38,871 bases of DNA, from NCBI GenBank assembly GCA_030620115.1, contig JAUXFG010000015.1:1-38871 (forward strand), given 5' to 3'. This stretch comes from Candidatus Fermentibacterota bacterium (GTDB lineage Bacteria > JAFGKV01). The position numbers and the translations under genes are program-made. The number at the start of each line of letters is the position of its first letter. The first letter of the stretch is position 1. Shown here piece by piece: positions 16,918-25,484 of this stretch. A model generated the notes under the pieces. That model ran no database searches. It had not been told where the DNA came from and saw nothing but the letters and a program-made list of their open reading frames with translations.

Positions 16918-17886
16918 GTGAACTGGCGTTTCTCCTGGTATCTGAAGAGGCTTCCTGGAAAGTCTCCTCCCCACTACCTCAATTTGGAACCGACGAATCG
17001 GTGCAACCTTTCGTGCATCTGGTGCGTGGCTTCATCGGCTCGACCGCAGGGGTTCCTCGAGCTTGCGCTGGCCCAACGCGTGCTTGATCAGGCTGCTTCC
17101 GCGGGTGTACGGGAGATCCGCTTTTTTCTTGCAGGCGAACCGTTGCTTCATCCCAAGATCCATGAGCTGGTCTCCATGGCCAAGATCCGGAAGCTCAGGA
17201 CCGTGATTCACAGCAATGCAATGCTTCTCACCCGAGAGAAGAGCAAAGCCCTGATTTCCGCCGGTCTCGACGAAATCTCATTCAGCGTGAACGGCCTCAC
17301 TCATGAGGAAATCAGTCAAAACCAGCCCGGCGCCGAGCTTGATGTGATGGTTTCGCACATCCACGACTTCCTGACGCAAAAACGAGACACAAGCTCTTCT
17401 TTTCCCTTGGTTATCCTCCAAATCATACAGCATCCCACTGAATTGGGAAAACCGCTGGACCGAGACAGGATAAAGGCCTTGTTTGGTGAGCCTGGCCCCG
17501 ATCGGATTCTCCGCCTTGCCCCCCATTCCTGGGCCGGCCAGCTTTCCGGCGATGCCGCGGCTGCGCGAGGAACGCGATATCATCCCTGTCAGCCTCTCTG
17601 GCAGGGCATGAGCGTGGCGTGGGATGGACGAGTGTTCCTCTGCTGTGGAGATCTGAACGGCAGGGTGGTAATTGGTGACCTCAGACAAGAGCAGCTCATG
17701 GATGTATGGAACGGTCAACGATTGAACAAAATAAGACAACACGTGGTAAAGAATGATCGGAGCGCACTTGCTCTCTGTTCCGGATGCGATGCCCTCTGGT
17801 GGCACACGCATCCTCTGAGCCATGACCTAAGAAGAGCCGGCTGGAGAGTGCTCGGCAGGGTTCTCCACAAGACCAAGGGATTTTGA
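16918..17886 (+). CDS. Radical SAM protein with SPASM-type C-terminus
   Basis: 322 residues. The cluster motif CNLSCIWC (Cys29, Cys33, Cys36) follows LNLEPTNR, and FFLAGEPLLHP is the GGE-like SAM-binding segment. The C-terminus holds SPASM-type cysteines in HPCQPLWQGM, VFLCCGDLNG and ALCSGCDALW, which would bind an auxiliary cluster. The start is a GTG with no clear ribosome site. The next gene begins 14 bases after the stop, behind a GAGAAGGAG site. Such proteins often work on peptides or on cell-surface precursors. The substrate is not known. Confidence 0.88.
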   Translation: MNWRFSWYLKRLPGKSPPHYLNLEPTNRCNLSCIWCVASSARPQGFLELALAQRVLDQAASAGVREIRFFLAGEPLLHPKIHELVSMAKIRKLRTVIHSNAMLLTREKSKALISAGLDEISFSVNGLTHEEISQNQPGAELDVMVSHIHDFLTQKRDTSSSFPLVILQIIQHPTELGKPLDRDRIKALFGEPGPDRILRLAPHSWAGQLSGDAAAARGTRYHPCQPLWQGMSVAWDGRVFLCCGDLNGRVVIGDLRQEQLMDVWNGQRLNKIRQHVVKNDRSALALCSGCDALWWHTHPLSHDLRRAGWRVLGRVLHKTKGF

Positions 17887-17899
17887 GAAGGAGAATTCA

Positions 17900-19726
17900 A
17901 TGAAGGAACAGATCCGCCGGGTTCTCTGTCGCTTCCAGGGTGGAGCCACTCCTGCGCTTCGTGGATCATCTTCCGCCTTCTGGATGATATGCGCAGCGCT
18001 CTCGCTTCTCGCCTGTTCCGACAAGAAGGGCCCTCGCCTGGTAATCCTGGGGCTTGACGCAGCGAACTGGGTATCCATGGAACCTCTTCTGGAGGAGGGG
18101 CTTCTCCCCAACCTCTCTCGACTCATTCGAGAGGGCGCCGCGGGCTCATTGTCTACTTTTATTCCCACCGCTTCCCCAGCCATTTGGACCACTATTGCCA
18201 CCGGCCAGTCTCCCGACAAGCATGGTATCGCTTTTCGCGTGCTCCAGATAGGAGAAGGGAAACCCGGGGAGGAGATGCTCGCCGCTATCAGCTCTGATGA
18301 GCGGGAGGTCAAGGCGCTGTGGAACCTCTTCACGGATTACGGCATCCAGAGTGCATTCATCGGCTGGTGGGCAACATGGCCCGCGGAAAAGATCCTTGGA
18401 TATGTGGTTTCTGACAAGGTGTATGAACCCCGGCTCAAACGGACCACATTCCCGACGGATCTTCGCAACAAACTTGCCCGGCAGGGTCTGCTTGAACAAG
18501 GATTGCCGCCCGAGCAGAAGGCTTGGTTTCGAAGGTTGCGGGGTGAGTTCAATGCATGGCGTCAAAACGTGGAAGAGGGAAGAACGCGGTGGACGGGGAC
18601 TGCCCCAAACGTAAAACGTTACTTCCAAGATCTCGAGGAGAAACTCCAAGCATACCGCCGAATAATGGCATTGGACTACCGCACAGAGCTGATTACGCAT
18701 CACCTGATGGATACTGATCCACCCGTCGAAGTCATTGCACCGTATTTCTGGTACATGGATATCTGCCAGCACATATTCTGGAAATACTGGAAGCCGGAAG
18801 GCTTCGACATCGACGAGAAAGAATTGGAGATCTTCGGAAAACTTGTTCCCCACTACTACGAGTTCATTGATGAGGTCGTCGGCAGGATCCTCGATCATGC
18901 CGGTCGCCATGCTATGGTTGTTGTCGTTTCAGACCATGGCATGGAAAGCTACTACTCGGACGCGTATGTCAACGATCTCTTCGATGTCGAAGGCGTGCTT
19001 GTCGACCTTGGCTGGTCGACCCGCGGTGCGGACAGGCGCCCGGATCTTGCACGATCAAAGGCTTATGTGAAGGCTGGGTCTCGACAGATGCGCCTCATCA
19101 ACCTCTCGGTGCAGGGACGTGAGCCGCACGGCAAAATCCAGGAGAAGGATCGGGCAGCGATGGTGGAGACGTTGGCCGAACAGCTCAAATCACTCAAGAC
19201 ACGGGCCTCTTCGAGACCTCTCTTCAACGAGGTGAGGATCCTGGGTGATTCGGAACAGAGCTATTCCACAGGCGGCTTTGTCTACTATGTCTTCGAACGC
19301 GCGGATCTCGCCTTGACTCTTAATAATCATGTGGATCTCGATGATTCCTTGAATGTCGCGGGAAAGGTCTTTCCATTGTCCCGTTGGAACAAGTGGCGCC
19401 CGTCGATCACGGGGCATCATTCCATGGCGCCCGCAGGCATCGTCATACTCAAAGGAGCTCCCTTTCAACGAGGCGCACGCCTTGAGAATGCGCGGGTCCA
19501 CGATGTTACTCCCACGATCATGGCCGCCTTTGGCCTCCCGGTGGCGGAGGATCTTGAAGGAAGAGTACTTGCCGAGGGCTTTAGGCAAGCGTTCTTCGAG
19601 AACAGCCCCGTTATCTCGATTCCCGGCTATGGCGCCAGGGCCGCCTTTGTAAAAGAGGGCATTCTGGAGGGCAGTGCGGACGACGCGCTCATCCAGCAGT
19701 TGAAGGCAATCGGCTACATACGGTGA
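17900..19726 (+). CDS. Alkaline-phosphatase-superfamily lipoprotein (type I phosphodiesterase-like)
   Basis: 608 residues. A hydrophobic stretch ends in the lipobox LLAC with Cys39, so the mature enzyme is probably a lipoprotein. LVILGLDAANW (Asp53) is the first metal motif. IPTASPAIWTTIATGQSPDKHG is shown here in two parts (IPTASPAIW and TGQSPDKHG) and carries the nucleophile region. VVVSDHGMESYY and ITGHHSMAPAG supply the later metal ligands. The fold is that of type I phosphodiesterases and phosphoglycerol transferases. It lies between two radical SAM genes and upstream of a GT2, so it may trim or transfer a phosphate group on a surface lipid or glycan. Confidence 0.85.
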   Translation: MKEQIRRVLCRFQGGATPALRGSSSAFWMICAALSLLACSDKKGPRLVILGLDAANWVSMEPLLEEGLLPNLSRLIREGAAGSLSTFIPTASPAIWTTIATGQSPDKHGIAFRVLQIGEGKPGEEMLAAISSDEREVKALWNLFTDYGIQSAFIGWWATWPAEKILGYVVSDKVYEPRLKRTTFPTDLRNKLARQGLLEQGLPPEQKAWFRRLRGEFNAWRQNVEEGRTRWTGTAPNVKRYFQDLEEKLQAYRRIMALDYRTELITHHLMDTDPPVEVIAPYFWYMDICQHIFWKYWKPEGFDIDEKELEIFGKLVPHYYEFIDEVVGRILDHAGRHAMVVVVSDHGMESYYSDAYVNDLFDVEGVLVDLGWSTRGADRRPDLARSKAYVKAGSRQMRLINLSVQGREPHGKIQEKDRAAMVETLAEQLKSLKTRASSRPLFNEVRILGDSEQSYSTGGFVYYVFERADLALTLNNHVDLDDSLNVAGKVFPLSRWNKWRPSITGHHSMAPAGIVILKGAPFQRGARLENARVHDVTPTIMAAFGLPVAEDLEGRVLAEGFRQAFFENSPVISIPGYGARAAFVKEGILEGSADDALIQQLKAIGYIR

Positions 19727-20805
19727 CTAAAGTCTCCCGCGGTCGGTTGCTTCGAGCCGGTGCACTCCATCTGCAAAGGAATCTGCTGGCAACCCTTTCT
19801 ACGCGCCGAACTACACCTCTCGGTCCCCCGCTCTACCTGGCGTTGGGCATCACAAAGCGGTGCAACTCGAAATGTTTGTACTGCGACCTCTGGCGCGCGG
19901 ATTCCACGGCTGAACTTGGGATCCATGAGTGGACGGCAATCATCAATGAGGCGGCAGCCTGGGTGGCGCCGGCCCATGTCTCCATTGCAGGCGGTGAGCC
20001 ATTCCTCCGCCCGGATCTTGGCGCCATCGTTCTGGCAGCACACGAGGCTGGTCTCTTGCCTTCGGTTGTCACCAACGGTACTCTCCTGCCGCCGCACAGA
20101 ATCAAAGAGGTGGCCTCGTGGCCCCTGGCATCGCTGACCATCTCTATTGACTCGCTCTCTCCGGAGCCCCATGACCGTATTCATGGCCTGCCGGGCACGC
20201 ACCACAAGGCCATGGCTGCGTTGAGAGGTCTCCTCCAGCGGGGCATGGGGCCCCGGCTGCGGGTTGCCGCCGTGATCACGGGCTTCAACATTCACGATCT
20301 TTTACCCCTTGCGCAATGGGTATTCGACCAGGGAATCGGCGGCTTCACTGTGCAACCATTGGGGGAGCCGTTCGAGCGCACCCGCGACCCCTCCTGGTAT
20401 GAAAAGTCACCGCTCAGACTGACCGACCCCCAGGACGTAAAGCCTCTGGTCGAGAGCCTGAAACAGTTAAAAACCAAAGGATGCCCCGTCATGAATCCCG
20501 CCAGACAACTGGATGCACTCCCCGTTTATTACGAGAATCCGGAGCGGGGGCTCTTCCTCCCGTGTCGTGTCGGCAGCACTACCTTGGGGATCGGCCCTGG
20601 CGGCGATCTTCGCTTCTGCCCGTACCATCCACCCTTTGGTCAGTGGGGTGCAGGCCCCCTCCGCGATCAATGGGTCAGCGCCACCGCGGCTTCAGCCCGC
20701 ACCAAGATCCTGAAATGCGCCCGAGGCTGCAGCATCATGAACTGCACTTTCAACCCAACTCTGGGGGAGCGTGTTGTCCGTTGGAAGAGAGCTTTGGCCT
20801 GGTGA
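19723..20805 (+). CDS. Radical SAM protein, HpnH/MoaA-like
   Basis: 360 residues. The cluster motif CNSKCLYC (Cys47, Cys51, Cys54) is followed by SIAGGEPFLRPDLG, the SAM-binding GGE segment, and by TISIDSLSPEPHDRIHG, a typical radical SAM strand. Extra cysteines lie near the C-terminus (FLPCRVGS, LRFCPYH, LKCARGCSIMNC), suggesting an auxiliary cluster. The GTG start overlaps the upstream TGA (GTGA), so the gene is coupled to the phosphodiesterase-like lipoprotein. Substrate unknown. It is not the same family branch as the SPASM protein at 16918. Confidence 0.88.
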   Translation: MTKVSRGRLLRAGALHLQRNLLATLSTRRTTPLGPPLYLALGITKRCNSKCLYCDLWRADSTAELGIHEWTAIINEAAAWVAPAHVSIAGGEPFLRPDLGAIVLAAHEAGLLPSVVTNGTLLPPHRIKEVASWPLASLTISIDSLSPEPHDRIHGLPGTHHKAMAALRGLLQRGMGPRLRVAAVITGFNIHDLLPLAQWVFDQGIGGFTVQPLGEPFERTRDPSWYEKSPLRLTDPQDVKPLVESLKQLKTKGCPVMNPARQLDALPVYYENPERGLFLPCRVGSTTLGIGPGGDLRFCPYHPPFGQWGAGPLRDQWVSATAASARTKILKCARGCSIMNCTFNPTLGERVVRWKRALAW

Positions 20806-21808
20806 AGTGAGACACCCATTGTTTACCGACGAGAGGACACTTCCTTCGCTGGATGGCGAACCGAAACTGAAACTGTCGATACTCATCGTGAATACCAATA
20901 GCAAGGAGCTTCTTCTTGCGTGTCTCCAATCGATCTACGCCACCGTACGTGCCATCCCCTACGAGATCATCGTGGTCGACAATGCATCTACCGACGGATC
21001 GGTTGAGGCCGTGCGCGACCGGTTCCCCAAGGTGCTTCTTATTGAGAACGACTACAACAACTGGTTCACCGGGGGAACCAACCAGGCAACACTCGCCAGC
21101 ACGGGCGAGTATCTGCTCTGCCTCAATCCCGATACGATCTGTCATGAAGAGGCCATCGATGCCCTGGTGACCTTCCTCGATGACCACCCCAAGGTTGGTG
21201 TCGTCGGCCCGAAACTACTGAATGGCGACGGAACGCTCCAGCCTTCGTGTCGCAACTTCCTGACGAACCGGCGCTTGGTGCTGCAGCACTTCTTCCCTTG
21301 GCGAAAAACGCCAAATGCTTGGCGGAAGAGGACGGTTCTCGAATACTGGGACCACGACGAGACCACAGAAGTCGATTGGCTGATCGGCGCGTGTATCCTT
21401 GTACGACGAACTGCCGTGGAGTTGGTGGGCCTCAAAGACGAGGGCTACCCTATCTTCCATGAGGAAACGGACTGGTGTTACCGCCTCAAACAAGCGGGAT
21501 GGGAGACTTGGTTTCTCCATCATGCCCAGATCGTTCATTTCGGGAGCCAAACAGTGGGAAAACTGTGGGGGCGCGGGCTTGTCTTGGAGTTCTACAAGGG
21601 CAAGCACCGTTTCATCAGAAAGCATTACGGGAATACCGCGCTGCTCTTTCATCGTATGCTCATCTCTTGCCTGCTCCTTGCGAGGCTTGTGAAATCCTCG
21701 CTTCTTGGAGCCCTACCTATGGGTACTATGCACAGGGAACAGATCCCAATCCTGCTGCAGGCCATAGCCCTTCAACTGGGCGCCTATCGCAGAAGGCGGG
21801 TCGAGTAA
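20771..21808 (+). CDS. GT2 family glycosyltransferase (rhamnosyltransferase-like)
   Basis: 345 residues. The GT-A domain has SILIVNTNSKELLLACLQSI, VVDNASTDGSVEAV, NTGGTNQA-like WFTGGTNQATLAS and LCLNPDT, the DxD-equivalent. VGVVGPKLLNGDGTLQPSCR and GACILVRRTAVELVG, then HEETDWCYRLKQAGW, are the acceptor-site signatures of WbbL-like rhamnosyltransferases. The C-terminal 60 residues are hydrophobic and may bind the membrane. The GTG at 20771 overlaps the upstream gene by 35 bases. A GTG at 20807 is a possible alternative. Confidence 0.88.
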   Translation: MLSVGRELWPGEVRHPLFTDERTLPSLDGEPKLKLSILIVNTNSKELLLACLQSIYATVRAIPYEIIVVDNASTDGSVEAVRDRFPKVLLIENDYNNWFTGGTNQATLASTGEYLLCLNPDTICHEEAIDALVTFLDDHPKVGVVGPKLLNGDGTLQPSCRNFLTNRRLVLQHFFPWRKTPNAWRKRTVLEYWDHDETTEVDWLIGACILVRRTAVELVGLKDEGYPIFHEETDWCYRLKQAGWETWFLHHAQIVHFGSQTVGKLWGRGLVLEFYKGKHRFIRKHYGNTALLFHRMLISCLLLARLVKSSLLGALPMGTMHREQIPILLQAIALQLGAYRRRRVE

Positions 21809-21816
21809 GGAGAAGC

Positions 21817-22953
21817 ATGGGCACAGATTCCTATCTCAAGGCGGTGGAACGCGTACTCAGTGAACTTCCCAGGGAACAGGTGGATCAACTTGTGGAGGTA
21901 TTGGCAAAGGCGCGAACCCTCCGCCGCCAGGTTTTTCTTATGGGAAATGGCGGATCGGCAGCCACCGCTTCACACATTGCCTGTGACCTTGGCAAAGGAA
22001 CGGTCAGACCCGACAAGAAGCGCTTTCGCGTTACCGCGTTGACCGACAACGTACCACTCATGACTGCCTGGGCAAACGACACGTCGTACGACATGGTTTT
22101 CGTGGAGCAGCTCTCGGGGTGCATCCAGCCGGGAGACGTCGTGATTGCCCTCAGCGGAAGCGGCAACTCGCCGAATGTCCTCAAAGCCATCGAGTATGCG
22201 GCGTCAGCCGGCGCAACTACTGTTGGCCTCACAGGGTATGATGGAGGGCGCCTGGCCCGATTGGTCGACCACGCGGTGATCGTTTCGGATAACTGCATGG
22301 AGAGAATAGAAGATGTTCACCTGGTGCTCGGCCATGCCGTGGCCGCCGCCCTGAGAGACATCATCGCCCAAGAGCCTGTGCCCAGCAGAGATCGGGTGGT
22401 CTTTCTCGACAGGGATGGTGTCATCAATCAACTGGCGCCGGACAATGGATACGTCACTTCTTGGGAGGATTTCCGATTCCTTCCCGGGGCTCTCGATGCC
22501 ATTGCTCGACTCACAAGAAGTGGATTCCGCATTGTGGTAGTCACCAATCAAAGCTGTATCGGCCGGGGCCTTGCGACCCATGAAGATATCCGACTCATCC
22601 ACAGAATCATGGAGGAGAGAATAGAGGAAGTCGGCGGAAGAATAGAAGCGGTGTACTATTGTCCGCATAAGCCTGATGACGGCTGTTCGTGCAGAAAACC
22701 AAAACCCGGCCTTTTTCTTGCCGCGCAGGAAGACCTTGGTATCGATCTCGTGCAATCCATAGTGATTGGGGATAGCCTATCAGACCTGCAGGCAGTGGAG
22801 AAAATCCACGGGACGTCTCTCCTTGTCCGCACGGGCCACGGTTCTGACACAATGGCGCAACTCGGACCGGGGGTAGTGCAACCATCGGCCATCGCCCATG
22901 ACGTGGGCGAGGCGGCAGAATGGATCCTTGAGAAGAGAGCCCCGCCGGGATAA
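21817..22953 (+). CDS. Fused sedoheptulose-7-phosphate isomerase and heptose bisphosphate phosphatase (GmhA-GmhB type)
   Basis: 378 residues. The N-terminal half is a SIS isomerase domain: GNGGSA at 43-48, TDNVPLMTAWANDTSY, SGSGNS at 113-118 and the EDVHLVLGH helix. The C-terminal half is a HAD phosphatase of the GmhB type: FLDRDGVIN with Asp198 and Asp200, VVTNQSCIGRG, the zinc site CPHKPDDGCSC (Cys282, His284, Cys290, Cys292), and IGDSLSDLQAV. The pair would convert sedoheptulose 7-phosphate to a heptose phosphate for LPS or glycan sugars. The ATG at 21817 has AAGGAGAA upstream. An open frame starting further upstream overlaps the GT2 and is not used. Confidence 0.9.
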   Translation: MGTDSYLKAVERVLSELPREQVDQLVEVLAKARTLRRQVFLMGNGGSAATASHIACDLGKGTVRPDKKRFRVTALTDNVPLMTAWANDTSYDMVFVEQLSGCIQPGDVVIALSGSGNSPNVLKAIEYAASAGATTVGLTGYDGGRLARLVDHAVIVSDNCMERIEDVHLVLGHAVAAALRDIIAQEPVPSRDRVVFLDRDGVINQLAPDNGYVTSWEDFRFLPGALDAIARLTRSGFRIVVVTNQSCIGRGLATHEDIRLIHRIMEERIEEVGGRIEAVYYCPHKPDDGCSCRKPKPGLFLAAQEDLGIDLVQSIVIGDSLSDLQAVEKIHGTSLLVRTGHGSDTMAQLGPGVVQPSAIAHDVGEAAEWILEKRAPPG

Positions 22954-23027
22954 CCTCGCATCTCTCCCCGGGTACCAATACATTTGCGGGTTCGTAATTG
23001 AAACCATGACCATATCAGGAGGATTGA

Positions 23028-23948
23028 ATGTTGCAGAAGGATCTTCTTTCCATTGATCGCATGACAAAGGAAGACGTTGCCGACCTGCTGAAGGCGGCCC
23101 ACGAGATGAAGACACTCTACAAAGGGGGAGGGACGGTCGACTCCCTCAAGGGCAAGGTCCTTGCCATGCTCTTCGCAAAGCCAAGCCTTCGAACCCGAGT
23201 GAGTTTTGAGGTCGCTGCCGTGCAACTGGGAGGCCATGCCATGTACATCACCCATGGCGAGGTGGGGCTCGGCAAACGAGAAGCGGTTTGTGACGCGGCA
23301 CGGGTTCTTTCCCGCATGGTGGATGGCATCATGATCCGGACCTTTGCCCAAAGCGAGGTGGAGGAGCTCGCTGCACATGCCTCGGTACCGGTCATCAATG
23401 GACTCACCGACCGGTACCATCCTTGTCAGGTGCTTGCCGATCTCATGACCGTTGAGGAAGCATTCGGAAGCCTTGAGGGCATCCGAATCACCTATATCGG
23501 GGACGGGAACAATGTCGCGCACAGCCTGATCCACGGCGCAAGAAGAACCCCGATCCACCTCACTCTGGTGACGCCAGAGGGCTACGAGCCCAACAAGGAG
23601 CTCGTGGATGCAGGCAAGACGGAGATCGGTGATCGTCTCCGGGTGCTCCATGATGCCACAGAGGGAGCCAAAGGCGCTCATGTCATCTACACCGACGTGT
23701 GGGCTAGCATGGGCCAGGAATCAGAGCGACAGAAGCGGCTGAACGATTTCGCGGGATATCAGGTACAGGAAACGCTCCTGGAGAAGGCTGATCCCGGCGT
23801 CAGGGTGATGCACTGTTTGCCGGCACATCGGGGAGAAGAGATCACCGACGAGGTCATGGACGGCGCCCATGCACTCATGTTTGATCAAGCGGAGAACCGT
23901 CTTCACCTGCAGCGGGCATTGCTCCACATACTCATGGGAGCGCAGTGA
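23028..23948 (+). CDS. argF: Ornithine carbamoyltransferase
   Basis: 306 residues. The carbamoyl-phosphate motif SLRTRVSFEVA is a close form of the family STRTR, the second ornithine-binding signature is VWASMGQE, and HCLPAHRGEEITDEV carries the catalytic cysteine. DGNNVAHSLIHGARR is also conserved. The enzyme makes citrulline from ornithine in arginine synthesis. AGGAGGATTG precedes the ATG. The stop overlaps the GTG of the next gene (GTGA). No other arginine gene is nearby. Confidence 0.95.
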   Translation: MLQKDLLSIDRMTKEDVADLLKAAHEMKTLYKGGGTVDSLKGKVLAMLFAKPSLRTRVSFEVAAVQLGGHAMYITHGEVGLGKREAVCDAARVLSRMVDGIMIRTFAQSEVEELAAHASVPVINGLTDRYHPCQVLADLMTVEEAFGSLEGIRITYIGDGNNVAHSLIHGARRTPIHLTLVTPEGYEPNKELVDAGKTEIGDRLRVLHDATEGAKGAHVIYTDVWASMGQESERQKRLNDFAGYQVQETLLEKADPGVRVMHCLPAHRGEEITDEVMDGAHALMFDQAENRLHLQRALLHILMGAQ

Positions 23949-25315
23949 ACAGGGCAGCCGTCTACTCGCTCCTTCTTGGCCTCCTGGTAAACTCGTGTGC
24001 CAAGCGGGGAGCGCCGGGCGGGGGGCCAAAGGACGAGACCGCTCCCTTTGTGGCGATTTGGGCTCCCGTACAAGGACGGGCCGACGTGGATCCCGAGACT
24101 TGGGTGGAGCTGACCTGGAACGAACCCGTGGACCGGGGGAGTGTGGAAGAACGGCTCCACATCAGCCCTGACACCATGCTTGTCCAGCGCTCCTGGAAGG
24201 GACAGACATTGCGTCTCCGGCCCCAAAGCGGTTGGATGGAAGACCAAACCCACTGGGTCTGTATCGGCCATGGAGTGCTCGATCGTCACGATCTATCCAT
24301 GGAAGAACCATTTGTTTTGTGGTTTTCCACAGGAGATTCCATGCCGCCCACCAGCGTGGAAGGAGAGGCCGTATTGGCGGGCGGAGGGTCGCCGGCCCAG
24401 GCGGCATTGATCACTGCTTCAAACGACCGGAACACCTTGCGGTGGCTGGTCACCTCATCACGCACGGGTTCCTTTCTTCTGCAAGGTCTTGATCCGGGAA
24501 CATGGCACATCACCGCGCTCTTGGATACTGATGGCGACGGCGCCTATGCCCGGGGTGCTGAACCATGGGCCGAGCATATCCTCGAACTCGTGCCCGATTC
24601 GCTCTGCTCCGTGAAGTTGGTACTTGCCATCGAGGATACGATTCCTCCCCTTGTGGTCGATGTCCGGGCTCTGCATAGCACCCTTGTCCGGGCAGCGTTC
24701 ACCGAACCCGTATGCGGCATTGCCGACACGACGTTATCCGTCACGGATAGTACGGGAATACCCTATGAGATCGCCTCGGCATACTCCCCGGATGCGCACC
24801 CGGAGCTCATCAACATCTACCTCTCCCGCGCCATGAAGGATGACGAGATGCGACTCTCTGTGAACGCCGTGCAAGATACGGTAGGTCTCGTTTCGGCCGA
24901 TACTCTGCTCTCGTTTCTTGGTACGAGTCTGGCCGACACGGTGGCGCCTTCCGTGGAACATCTCTGGTATGCGGATTCGACGTTTTCACAAATCTCCATC
25001 GTGTTCAGTGAGGCGGTTCTCCCCACAGAGGCACAAGAGGCATTAAGAATCGCGGATCTTGACAGTCTGGACCGAATTGCCGGTATGATCTCCTGGCCCG
25101 ATCCTTCGGTCTTGGTCTGGATGTCCACCGATAGCCTCCGGCATTCGAACCGATATCTGCTAAGCCTTTCAGACTCGATCCATGACTTATCGGGAAACAT
25201 GCTCCGTAATGCTTTTCACGTCCGAACACCTCCATCCTCTGACTCTCACATTCCCCCATGGGAACCGCGCCCACGCCTTCGTGGACAAGGTCCCGGGTTG
25301 GTATCATCTCAATAG
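23945..25315 (+). CDS. Ig-like domain lipoprotein, function unknown
   Basis: 456 residues. A signal peptide ends in LLVNSC (Cys18), a lipobox. GGGPKDETAPF follows, a feature of Ig-like (SbsA-type) lipoproteins in the FCB group. Beta-rich repeats follow, with WVELTWNEPVD, ALLDTDGDGAYARGAEPW and YLSRAMKDDEMRL segments that look like stacked Ig-like domains. It is probably exported to the cell surface or periplasm. It overlaps argF by four bases. No enzyme motif is seen. Confidence 0.75.
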   Translation: MNRAAVYSLLLGLLVNSCAKRGAPGGGPKDETAPFVAIWAPVQGRADVDPETWVELTWNEPVDRGSVEERLHISPDTMLVQRSWKGQTLRLRPQSGWMEDQTHWVCIGHGVLDRHDLSMEEPFVLWFSTGDSMPPTSVEGEAVLAGGGSPAQAALITASNDRNTLRWLVTSSRTGSFLLQGLDPGTWHITALLDTDGDGAYARGAEPWAEHILELVPDSLCSVKLVLAIEDTIPPLVVDVRALHSTLVRAAFTEPVCGIADTTLSVTDSTGIPYEIASAYSPDAHPELINIYLSRAMKDDEMRLSVNAVQDTVGLVSADTLLSFLGTSLADTVAPSVEHLWYADSTFSQISIVFSEAVLPTEAQEALRIADLDSLDRIAGMISWPDPSVLVWMSTDSLRHSNRYLLSLSDSIHDLSGNMLRNAFHVRTPPSSDSHIPPWEPRPRLRGQGPGLVSSQ

Positions 25316-25484
25316 GTCTGTGCGACAACGCATCACCATCATGAATTCATCCGCTGGAGGGCCACGCTCCGTCGTGGCCGCCTATGCCGCATACCTCGGA
25401 CGCGATGGAACGCGTCCCTCCATCATAGAAAGCAGGAACGGGAGAAGGTTGGATGCACTGGCCTATTGAGAACCCACCTGGATT
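25316..25484. other. Short gap between the Ig-like lipoprotein and ispH
   Basis: I see no gene I can support. A 42-codon frame from 25341 to 25469 exists but has no ribosome site and no recognisable homologue. The stretch contains a run GGCCACGCTCCGTCGTGGCC that can form a short hairpin. Confidence 0.35.

Noticed and set aside
21475-21816. N-terminal extension of the GmhA-GmhB fusion
   Set aside because: The frame is open upstream but overlaps the GT2 gene. The ATG at 21817 has a good ribosome site and gives a normal SIS-domain start.
25341-25469. 42-codon open frame between the Ig-like lipoprotein and ispH
   Set aside because: No ribosome site and no recognisable family. The length is within chance for this GC content.
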